Shown here piece after piece: positions 45,579 through 56,700 of a DNA stretch of 64,000 nt. Source of the stretch: Klebsormidium nitens. Its lineage: Eukaryota > Streptophyta > Klebsormidiophyceae > Klebsormidiales > Klebsormidiaceae. The stretch is taken from contig DF237059.1 of NCBI GenBank assembly GCA_000708835.1, forward strand, positions 5,588 through 69,587, read 5' to 3'. A program made the position numbers and the translations under genes. The notes beneath the pieces were generated by a model. That model saw only the letters and a program-made list of their open reading frames with translations, had not been told where the DNA came from and searched no databases. Position 1 is the first letter of the stretch. Each line of letters begins with the position of its first letter.

Positions 45579-48500
45579 CTAATCCTTCCCTCGTCCCCCA
45601 ACTTTTTCATCGTGCATCCACTCAAAATAATCACAGCAACCCCCTCCCGTGATTGTCCACTTCCCGCAAGAGTAGAACGCCTGCCCGTGCGTCGGGCCGG
45701 GCTTCTTCACCGTCCGCTTTTTCCTCTTCACCCCGCAGTGGCACCTCTCCCCCGACCCCTTCCCCGGTTCTTTCCCCCGAGCGTTACTGTCCGCCTGAAC
45801 CAACGGCCGCTTCTTCAAGACCCGTTCAATCTTGCTCCCGTCAGCAGCGTATATCTTGAAAGAATCGGTGATGCTTAGCAGGCCCCCTTGCCGGATCAGC
45901 GCCGCGGCTAGTCGCGCGGTGTTGGTGGCGTCATCCAGTCCCGAGTGCTCGCGGCCCTCCCACGTGACGCCGGCATATGTCACGTGGCCCCTCAGGCCGT
46001 GACACGTGCCCTTCGCTTTGGGGAAGACCTTTGCGAACGGGTGCTTCAGATTGACCCATCTGCGGAGAATGAAACAGATCAAATCGTTTTATCGCAGTAT
46101 ATCAGAGGCGGCTGAGCACGCTCACAGACTTTCTCGGCGGAAAGATGCTTCTCAACAGGGAAGGAGCAAACCGGCGCTAACGACGACGCACAGCGATTGT
46201 TGACCGATGCCTTTTGCTACAAGAAGAGAAGGGCGAAAAAGGAAAAGGGATGGGACTGGACACGACTTTCGATTGGCACAGTGCATCAAGGCTGCAGAGA
46301 AAAAGCTTCGTGCTGCTTCGAGCATCTGTGTCGGCATTGAGCACCACCAAACACATTCAACCAGAGCTCGACTACGCTGACTTGTGATTACAAAGTTGCG
46401 AACGAGAGTAAAGTTGTCTGCGCGCTTCTGCGTGTTGCCAGGCAGAATGAGCTCGTCAACCTAGAAATACTGAAGAGTCGAAAACGGTAGTCGGGGAACT
46501 CACTGGTTGAAGTACGCCGGCTTCTGTATCCGCTTCCATTTGCATTCCATTTCCAACATCACCTGCAAAGATGGGGGCGGCGTCCTTGCCTACGGACACG
46601 TGGCGGAGCCGCCACATGACTAACGACCCTGCCCAACAGACGTTTCCCGTTCGTCACCATTCGACATGAGATTTCAAGTCAGGAGCCCACGCTAAGCGGA
46701 CGTGTCCAGACATGAACTCCGCCCTTTTTCCGGACAAAATTCTTCATGATCATCTTCTTTGAAAGAGCTGTTTCGAACTCCTGAGGTAACCGCTTGGGAC
46801 AGAAATATGTCATATCCAGAGAGCACTCGGCTGAGATGCTCACGGCATTAGAGCAGCAGATTTAGAAGAACCTAGCGTAGATAGTCGGAAGGCTGATTGA
46901 GAAGAAGTAATTCGACATGGCCGTCACCTTGCAGTCCCAGTCAGTCCACGTGACGACAGCGAAGCGGTTGGGCTTATCCAGGAGGTTCTTGCTTCTGAGC
47001 CACGTGTCGTGCTCCTGAAGGGCCTCCCGCAGACTCAGCCCCGAATCAACCTGAAAGCAGCGAGGAAGTTGAACTAGAAGTCAAGTTCATCATAAAAGAC
47101 CAGAGTATACGCGCGAGCAGCGAGCGGAAAAGGTTCGAACCATCTATTGCCGGGTCTAGCTTTGGTTTGACCTTATCGTGAGCACGCAGGGAACGTCTCA
47201 AACAGGCTCCAGTACATTTTATAATCACGTGGCATTTGAAAAGGTGAACAGGACGGAGAGTGTGCCTCTGGGTGTCGACAGGCTCATGCAGGCTGTAGAA
47301 AGTCCCTGTCTCTACAAACGTGCCAACTGCTCCGGCCTTGAAATGATTATCGCACTGTCAGTGGACGGAACCAGTCCGGAACCAGCGGAACAACCTTCTA
47401 CTCTGGTCGCAACAGGAAGTAACGAACGAGCAGAACGAAGTTACAAACGAGGAAGAGGCTAAAAGCACACAAGTCTCAGCACGACGGACCTGCTCTTGCC
47501 GGATGCCCGTGAAGCGAGTGCAAAAGGGCGTCAGCGTAGAGTGGACCTCCGGACGGCAGAACACGCGAAAGGAGTCCTCGATGCGGAGCGTGCGCGCGTT
47601 CAGGAGCACGGACGGGAACTCGATGATCTCCTGCGATTCTGCGAGTAGAGCAACGAGCGGGGCTCAGAGGCAAGAAGCAAGGAGGTGGGAAAGATTAGGC
47701 ATGTTGCGTATCCAAGGGAGGAGACTGTCCGCTTAAAGAGGGACTGAAGTAAACAGAGCTGGGAAGGAGAGTCTAAGTAGTAGTGAGAACGATGGGCAGG
47801 TATTCCGTTAAACGGCTCGACATATCACCAGAAATTCATTCGACGTTTAGAAAAGGGCTCCAATATGCAACAGAGGCCCACTTGTTTCAGAAACCCAGGG
47901 CCAGCTGATTGCTTTCGAAGAGTACTCTTATTTGGACGAGGTTAAAGAGGGTATGCTCAGTCAACTCTAATGATGTAAATCGGCCGTTTGTGCCTGATCG
48001 TGCAGAGGAAGAGGACTTCTTCTTCAAATATGAGAGACTCTTCGATAGAATAGACGTTGGCGGGCCTCAGCACAAACACCACGGCATCTCTACGACAAAA
48101 CGCATCGATGCATATTGATTCTTACCCCCATCGAAGTCAAACTGCAAGGTCTTCGAAAAGACCAGAACATCTCACCTATCGTTGTTACATTGTCGCAGGT
48201 GCACTCGAAGTCGATCACCAGAAAGTAGTCAAAGACCTGCAAGAGCATGTAAAGATTCATCATCTCTCGAGTTTTTTGGACGCTTGACAAATACTGCCTC
48301 AAAAGGATACTCGGCGTGGTCGAGAACTGGATTTACACGTCTAAAGTGGTGGCTTGAAGCCACTGATGACGTGCAGCTGACTTACGTTTCATCCAGGTAC
48401 GCAAGATGAAAGATGTTCCAACACGTCAGAGGCAACACAATAAGAGGGAACAGGAGGAATGAGAAAGGGGGCTTCAAGATTTTATTGAGCAGGACGTCAT

Positions 48501-49948
48501 TGGGCCGTCAAGGCAAGAAGCGGATTAACTAACAAAAGAATCCACTAGAAGGCGGATACAGCATTATCTGCCACTTTCCACTTCACAAGAGGTGGGCCTC
48601 ACCTGCCGAGGCCATCGCAAGAACGGCCCCTTCCTGCTGGCTCGTTTTGCAGCCTCTGGGCTCGCTTGGCCCCCTCCTTCCCCCACTTTTATGCTCCCTG
48701 TCTTCTCAGCCTCCCTGTTTTCGACGACATCAAAGATACTCCTACCGTCTGTTCTGCTGCCATTGGCAGGGGCCCCATCCACACCTAAAGAAGCGGCTCC
48801 CTCGCTGACGCCCCTCGCCGCAAGCCCCGCAGTTGCAAAAGCCTCTAGAGCACTGTTTGCTGCCCCAACAGGGATGGGCCGTTCAGGGCCCAACAATGCG
48901 TCACCTCCCGAGACCCCTGTGAGAGGCGGGCCATCATTTCTAACCTCTAATGACGCTGCCTGCGCCGCCAGGCTGTTCAGGGTCATGTGAGGGGGCTCTG
49001 CCAAAGACTTTCTAAAAGCGCAGGGGGTCAAAGTTTCGCAGAGCCGCAAGCCGTCAGCTGTTTGGGCACCATGTCCTGGGGGGAAAGCCGTGTAATTGTC
49101 CCCGCAATCAAGTCCATTGACATTTTTGGCTGTGTTTCCCAGTCCAAAACTCAGGTACTGGCCCCTCTTCGTTGCTAAGACCTGGGTGCGGTCTTCTCCT
49201 TGCGGGCTAACTTGCAGTTGAGCAGTGGGGAGAACATGGGCCCTCTGATCAGGCAAGTGTGTGGTTGCTGCGGTCGCGGTTTGTGGGAGGGAGGCTTGTG
49301 CCGCCCACGCAACGAGCCCCCGGGCCTTCGCAAGCCGGGCAAGAGCAGCCGCTTTGTTGCGAGCTATACGGTCTGCAAAGGATGCAAAAGCACCAAGATG
49401 AGATCAGAGAGTGCCATCCCTGGAAGGAGCAGCAACAAGAAGTCTGCCTTTAAGACCTGCAATTGGAATGACAATATCAGTTGCTGAGGGAGAGTGTGAT
49501 GGAGCCAAAGACAGCGTGTGTCTCTAGTGGCCCTATGATTGGAGCACGTATAAGTCAGAGCCAGTGGCGAGAGAAAGGGCCTGACAGGTGGCAGTTTTCA
49601 ACAGGTGTCAGCAGGGGGCCCACATCACAAATGCAAGACACGATGCTGTAACACACATCACTTTGATTCTGGGCCGCCTTTCAGACCTTGGAAATGAGAA
49701 TTTGACAAATAAATGTTCCACCACATGCCCATCGCACAACCATAATACTCAAAAAGTGCCAGCTGTCATGTTTCCCCCAATTGGTTTCTCAAAAGTATTC
49801 AGGGCAATTGTGCGCCTGAGAAAAAGCAGAAGTCGCCGATTGCTGAAGCGCAATCACACCGACCAAAACGATCAGGGCTGAATAACTTCAGCAAGCGCTT
49901 ACCAATCTGTTCTTGTGTCAATGACGTGGTTGCAGCTAAGCCCTCCAT
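45579..49948 (-). CDS. ERI2: ERI2-like DEDDh 3'-5' exonuclease with GRF zinc finger
   Basis: Seven exons (minus strand): 49903-49948, 48603-49372, 48176-48236, 47490-47638, 46928-47050, 46504-46562 and 45579-46059. They sum to 1,689 nt, or 562 aa, in frame. The exonuclease domain (about 273-470) has Exo I FLVIDFECTC (Asp281, Glu283), Exo II WTDWDCK (Asp379) and Exo III HSGLDDATNTARLA (His441, Asp446), so the DEDDh residues are intact. The C-terminus (508-550) is a GRF-type zinc finger: CHCG, then YSCGKW and CCDYFEW. This exonuclease-plus-GRF order is that of animal ERI2. ERI1-family enzymes trim structured RNA 3' ends, while GRF fingers in APE2 and TOP3A bind single-stranded DNA. Residues 9-30 carry LTQEQIDRIARNKAAALA, strikingly like the RPA32-binding N-terminus of SMARCAL1. 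The 240-residue stretch between is low complexity. Start ATG 49948 fits the only phase joining exon 2. Confidence 0.88.
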
Positions 49949-50706
49949 TGCATCGTTGTTCTCAGTTAAGAGAGAGTCTCTGTCCTGCTTGCTCCTGCCC
50001 AATCAACGGTCAATGCCATCACGGCATTCAAAGTTCAAAGAGAATGTAGAACTGTCACGGTAATCGGGGTCTCCATGTCACCTGACACCCTGTGGCCCAT
50101 GTGGAATGGGCGAAGACAAGCCACCGGTGTAGGTAGTTGGAAGAGGAACTCAGGAAGGTGACCGTGACGGTGAAGCAAGGTAGCCTGATACTGTGATAGG
50201 TAAGCTGCATTTCCTGGCTTCATTAGAGGCCGTTGATGATGTACATATATCATCGGACGGATACAATTGCGCTCCGAAGAATCTCGGAAGAACTCATCGA
50301 CGGTTCACGTTTCGCAGTACAATGACGTGGCTTCAGATCACCTGATCATGAAGGGGAGAAATCACAAACTGAAAATCAGAAAAGCAAAATGGTGCTGACC
50401 AATTTTGCCAGAGAGCTCTGCAAAGTGGATGCTGCTTTGCCATTGGCTTCCCTTCAAAGCAAAGCCTGAGTTTTCAGTAGACAAGGGCACTCTACTGGCA
50501 TCGCACTCGACCAGACGCTAGGCATCATTGGGCAGCCTGCGGTTGCGATACGCCAGTCAGAGGCTGTTGGCCCAGTTGATGGCGCATTTCAATAGCTATT
50601 GCTTCAGATAGAAATCTAGTTTCTTGAGTTTCAAGAGCGGTTGGTGGTCTTTCCAAAGATGCGTGCAAGCCATTGAAATCTCCACCAGAGCCAGAAGAAG
50701 CTCAAA
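49949..50706. promoter_or_regulatory. Divergent ERI2-like / ABC1K promoter region
   Basis: These 758 bp lie between head-to-head genes, so both promoters should be here. No TATA box or clear repeat is evident; several CACCTGA/TCACCTG stretches occur. Confidence 0.4.
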
Positions 50707-53700
50707 ATGATGGCTTGTACCTCAGGCTTCTTGCAAGGGGCAGAGGTGCAATCGCTTACGATTCCCAATCGTCAGAGCATTGAGCGGTGCTTGAGCTCAC
50801 TCAACAAGCCCTATCCTTTTAGAAAGTACTTGCAAAGCACCGATAGCGTTGGGCAACTTTTAAGACTATCTGCCACCACTTCGCCTTATTCCCAAGGATT
50901 TTCCAGACGGTCTGATGTCACAGTACGAGCTGTGACGTCGGCGCCCCCTGGGGCGCCTTCAAATGACACTTCAAATGCCACGCCGATGCGACCATCTTTA
51001 GCCAAGGCCATGAGGTCTATAAGTAGACAGAAACAGAAGTATCAGCAGGCAGAGTTGAATCAGATTCAGAGGCAAGAACTAGTGCGGACAAAGGAAAAGG
51101 CGAGAATAAGCGATGACAGGCTGGCTGAGGGTTTGGGGGACTGGAAAAGGGGTTGGCCGGGAGGGGAGAAGGGGCTGAATGATTGGGTGAACGCATTGGA
51201 GCTGAACAGCGAGGCCAACTGGGAGATAATGAAAGAGTAAGTTCGTCACATTAAAGTCTGCTAGAAACTTTTTGACGGTGCATTTCTATCCTTTCTTCAC
51301 TGTCTCCCCTGAACAATCATCCTTGTAGAGCTCTTCAAAACTGATGGGGGAGGAATGCGCAGTTGTAACTTTGATGAGTACAATAATGCGTGCAGAATTA
51401 TCACTCAATGACTAACTTGAAAGTGATGTGCATAAATATAAAAGAGTCTGGGGTTTGCTTCAATGTATTGTTCAATATACTCTTGGTCTCACTTGTAGCT
51501 AGCTCACAATGTCTGTTGTGAGGTCGTCGCCCTCTGTAAGGCAATCAGCTGCAGTCGGACATTCTGTTTGAACAGTTGACTGTTTCGAGGTTTACAACAA
51601 TGTGGGACAATAGAATCTACTCGAGTCCTCAAGGGTTCTGTTCCTGGAGTATATGAAGAAGTCTGGTAATTTCGTCATTGATCAGAGCGGTGTGAAACCC
51701 CACACCAGTCAAGCCCCTGGTTGACGAAGCAATCCGGCTGTTCCCACAGATACGACCCAGAGAAACTAGCGCGAGTCATGGCGGAAAAACCGGGCCAAGT
51801 CAGCGCAAGGGCCCTCAAGATCGTGACTGTGCTGACACAGTTTGCAAGCGCCATCCTCCTGGACAAGCAGGTGGGACTGATTTCTCCGGCTCTAGTTTGT
51901 TAAAGAACAGTAGGCACTTGTTGAAAGCCTTCATAAACTCAAAAGTCTGTCAACCCTTGCCTTTTAATGCTCAATGAGTGAATGATGTTGGAGCTTGACA
52001 GGGTCTGGGAAGTATGGAGGAAGAGAAAAGGTCGGTTCTGCAGAGAGGCACTTCAAGCTGGAAAGGCAAGGGTTGACCAACTTTTGGGATCTTGAAGGAT
52101 CCATTCATGCTGTGCATTACAAGGGACATCCGACTTTCCAGGGTCAAGGTTCGAAGTCCCACTAGATTTAAGAGTCAGATGGAGAATACGAGCGAAGCTA
52201 TTTCTGACAAGCTGCAATCCATCATGACTCTGCTTCTGACATCTTTACTGGTTAAGTGTGCTTTTTCAAAAGGCCAGAGGAGGCAAGCCCAGCTTCTGCA
52301 CTCCCCGCAGTTCTTGGTCAGGGGCCCTCAAACTCATATTTTCTGACGCCATCTCTGACGCCATGCTCTCACGCAACGATTTCGAGTCCCTTCAGAAAGC
52401 AAAAAGGGGAGAATTCTGGGGCGGAAAGTTGCAAAGGGGAGGTCTCGAGTTTCTAATCTGCACCCTTTCAACTTACCTTTCCTTTTACTTTCCCACCACC
52501 TCGGTTGCCCGGGTGTTCTATTTGCACCGCCACTGATCATGGAGAACGTTTGAATCTGAAAACTCGACCTCTTCGTGCCTCTCGCCGGATGACACATACT
52601 TGGCTCTGCAGACTGGCAACCTGAAGAAGAACGCGCGGTTACGAGCCCGAAACCTGCGCAAGGCGTTGACAGAGCTGGGACCGTCTTTTGTCAAGGTGAG
52701 GGGCAGTACGAATTGCGACCTTGCGCACCCAGATTTGCGAATGCTGTTGCGCAGTCTGCACTAACAAAGGTTAGTTGGTTGCATCTTGGAGAGCTTGGAA
52801 GGACGAACAGTAGTCTATTATGGGGAATGTACCGCTCATTTGCCGCATCCTGCTCCACGACTTCTACTGTCCAAGCCACAGGTAAAAGTTTTTCACAAAG
52901 TCCTTCCGATACACGAGCAGTCCCAGGAACCGACCTTTCTGCATGGCCAACGAGGTCACTGTTCAGGTCCGCCTTAACAGAATTCACCCTCTCCTCTTGC
53001 CTTCGTCAGTCTTACAGTTGTCCGACTCAGCGAGTCATGTACATCTGACACTGTTCTTCGCCCTACTGGCTCCTCGTGTATGAAGAAAACATGTGTTTGA
53101 ACCTTTTCGGATTTCAGGTCGGGCAGTCGCTGTCGGCCCGCCCCGACATCTGCCCCCCCGAGTACCTGGAGGAGTTTTCAGAATTGCAAGATCGGATACC
53201 CTCCTTCCCCACGCGGATAGCGTTTGCGCTCATCGAACAGGAGCTTGAACGAAGGGTGAGCTTCCCTTGTCGCTTCTCGACGTCCTCGACTGATCGAAGT
53301 CGTTCCTGATGTACGTGGCTTTCCTTTTCCCTGTCTCATATGTTTTTCTCGATCGTCGTTTCTGTTAGCCCTCAGAATTTTCCCTCCTCTAGGAGTTTCA
53401 TCTGAGATATTTTATTTGGAGGGATTAAGCAATTACGTAGAGAGCTTTCCGGACGTTGTTAACCCTCTCTGCTTGACAAAGTTCTTCGAATGTTTCTGTT
53501 GGAGCCAACTTCAAGCGCATCTGCAACCTGAACACAGTCGATGTCAAGAAACCTCCTCTGCTTTTACGAACAATCCTTGAGGAGTTTACTGATTGCCTTA
53601 TCAACTAGAGACAGAACCTGCTTACCGCTCTTCCTTCCCCTTTTCCCTTCCGCCCTCTCGCTTCGGATTTGTCATCTGTGGAGCTCCAGGTTTTCTAAAA

Positions 53701-56700
53701 GTTGACAAAATTTTGAGCTCAGTCTTAGGAAAGTCTTTCAGGATCGTCAAAGAAGTTCACAAACATCTTGAAAGAGCTCCTTCTGATCACGTTAAAAACG
53801 TTTTCACCGAGATCTCGCTCACGCAATTGCCAGGGTAGTGGCGAAGGCGATTCGTCCGATGAGAGACTCCCTACAACTCAATGCCACTAGCGCGTGTTCC
53901 AATGCGACGCCCTTTCTAAAGAACTCTAGAAGATCCAAAACACAGTCCATTTGTGTCAGGTTGAGGACACCTTCAGCGAGATCTCGCCCGCGCCGGTCGC
54001 GGCGGCCAGCCTGGGCCAAGTCTACCAAATGTCGAGAGCTCCACAAAACCTCTGAAAAGTTGACAAACCCCTGAGCACCGTCTCAGGAAAGCCTTCCAGG
54101 ATTCTTAGAAAGACACTCAAACGTGACTGAAAAGGAGCCCTATTCTCTAGGCGGAGGACATCTTGAGCGAGATTTCGCTTACGCAATCACCAGATCAGTG
54201 GTAAAGACAGAATGTCAGAGGCATGACGAGCCGTCCATCGAGGAATCTCAAGACCCGGATGCCACTAGCGCGTTTCTGACCCGACGCTCTTCTTGTAGAA
54301 ACATAGGAACCATAGAAATTGTTGAAAACATCCGGAACGGAGTCCCTTTTTCCCAGGTGGAGGATATTTTCAGCGAGATCTCGCCCGCGCCCGTCGCGGC
54401 GGCTAGCCTGGGCCAAGTCTACAAGGCCCGCCTGCGCGCCACCGGCGAAGTCGTCGCCGTCAAAGTGCAGCGCCCGAGCATTGGCGACAGCATCGCGCTC
54501 GACATGTTCCTGGTCCGGAAAGCCGCCACGTGGCTCGACCAGAAGACCGAGATTTTGACCACCGATTTAGTTCCCCTCGTGGACGAGTTTGCAAAGCGGC
54601 TATTCGGCGAGCTTGACTACGTGGCGGAAGGGCACAACGCGGAGCGCTTCCAGGCGCTCTACGGGGGGCTGCCACGTGTCAAGGTTCCGCGGATACATTG
54701 GGAGTACGTGTCGAGGAGAGTGTTGGTTATGGAGTGGATCGACGGGGTTAAGCTAACCGACGAAGTGGGGATGGCGGCGCGCGGGTTAGCGGTAACGGAT
54801 TTCGTGGATGTCGGGATCGAGTGCAGCTTGCGGCAGCTGTTGGAGCATGGGTACTTCCATGCGGACCCCCACCCAGGTGCGAACGCTTTGGCTGACGTCA
54901 GTATGCTCTTTGTTAACTTCAGCATGCTCGTGCGACGTTTACCGTTGAAAATCCGAGTTGCGAGAAGAAACTGGTTCTTTTGCGGGTAAGCATACCTGTA
55001 CGCAGACCACAGTCGGGAAGAGGCAAAGGCTACGACGTCAAGGGTTCCTGCTAATGACGACAGCATCGTGTGGTAGCGGGTCCTCAAGCTGTGGCTTCAA
55101 GCGGGCAGAGCACGGCTTTTCCGCTTGGAGTCGAATTGCCCACTGTCTTCGCCAAGATGCTGAATATGTTCTTGAAATAGACTGGTGAAAGAACACATCG
55201 ATGGACAATGTCTTCGACGTCAATCTGAACAGGGAAGTCTTATGTTTTGCAGCATCTTGAATCGTATACCCAATGCCGGGCAGAACTTCGTGAACTGTCT
55301 CTGGTGCGTATGCTGTTTCAGACCTTGACGATCTCCGTCAGGGTCAGATGCTCGTACTATACAACTAGGTAGCTTTTTCGAATCATTGCGATCGCTTGTT
55401 AGCTGAATAGCTTTCCAATCATCGCGATCGCCCGTCATATGCAGGCAATCTGCTGGCGAGCTCCAGCGGCGAGCTCGTCTATCTGGATTTCGGCATGATG
55501 AGCGAAGCGCCACAGTCCGCACGCTACGGGATCATGGAGCACATTGCGCACCTGGTGAATCGCGACTACGCAGCCATGGCCACCGACTACTACAAGCTAG
55601 ACTTCCTGGCGCCGGTGAGAACGCGCCCGTCCTGGGCTCGAAGCGTTTGTTTCTTCTAAGATTTCTTGTATCTCCAAGAAGAAAGAAAGGAAGAAGAGAA
55701 TCTCAGTAGAGGAACCAAAAAAAGAAAAAGAAAAAGTGTTGTTTCTCAAAGAACCTTACGAAGGTCGAGCAAGTGCTGACGAGAACGTGCTGCGAGTGTG
55801 TATCCTGGTTTGGCAGATCACTCTCCAAGAAAGTTCGCGTTCATTCGTTGACGGCGGTGCAGTCGCACTAGGCTTGGTGGGACGGCTCTTTCAGGAATAG
55901 ACACTGGGGCAGTCTACGGTGAAACCGTTATTCAACTGCCTCCGACTCGCATAAATGAAGCCGGGGACTTTTGTATTTTTGAGTCTTACTTGGGCAACAC
56001 TTACCTAGCAACTCTTAGACCTAAACGCTGAATGGAATATACCTCAACTCACTCCTGTTTAAGCCCCCTGAAATTTTCACCCGCAAAACAGTAGTTTCCT
56101 GTGCAACTTATTTCTTTGTTTTGGTAACCCCCTCCCTCTTAACCCACCCGCAGAACGTTGACGTGGCGCCTATCGTGCCCGCCCTTGCCGGCTTCTTCGA
56201 CACGGTGCTGGACAAGTCCGTCTCGGAGCTCAACTTCAAGAGCATCGTCGACGGACTGGGGGCCGTTCTCTACGAGTTCCCGTTCAACGTGCCCGCGTAC
56301 TATGCGCTCATCCTCCGCTCGCTGTCAGTGCTGGAGGGACTGGCGCTATACAGCGATCCGAATTACAAGGTGAGATTGAACTCATGAAAGATAATGCTAA
56401 GCCGAGATAGTATTAAGGTAGTCGCACTGGGGCGGTTAGGGTTAATTTGTTGGTTAGGTGGGTATGGGTGCGGAGCAGTTATCTTTTCGGGTTATGCTTT
56501 TTGGTGTTAGTCGGAGCTCATTGTTATTATCTTGGCTTAATATTATCTTACTTGAGAACTATCAAGGTGGGGGTGGGGGGGATCTGAACTCAAGATGCTG
56601 GGGGTTCAAATTTCGAGCCGAGTGCAGATCAGGGACCAGTAATGTCGGTCTCTTGGCAGCTCTAAAGGCTGGCACAAGCGATATTTCAATAATGGACGTG

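Noticed and set aside
48592-48990. 132-codon plus-strand frame
   Set aside because: It is antisense to the large second exon of the ERI2-like gene, which is low complexity and leaves the other strand open.
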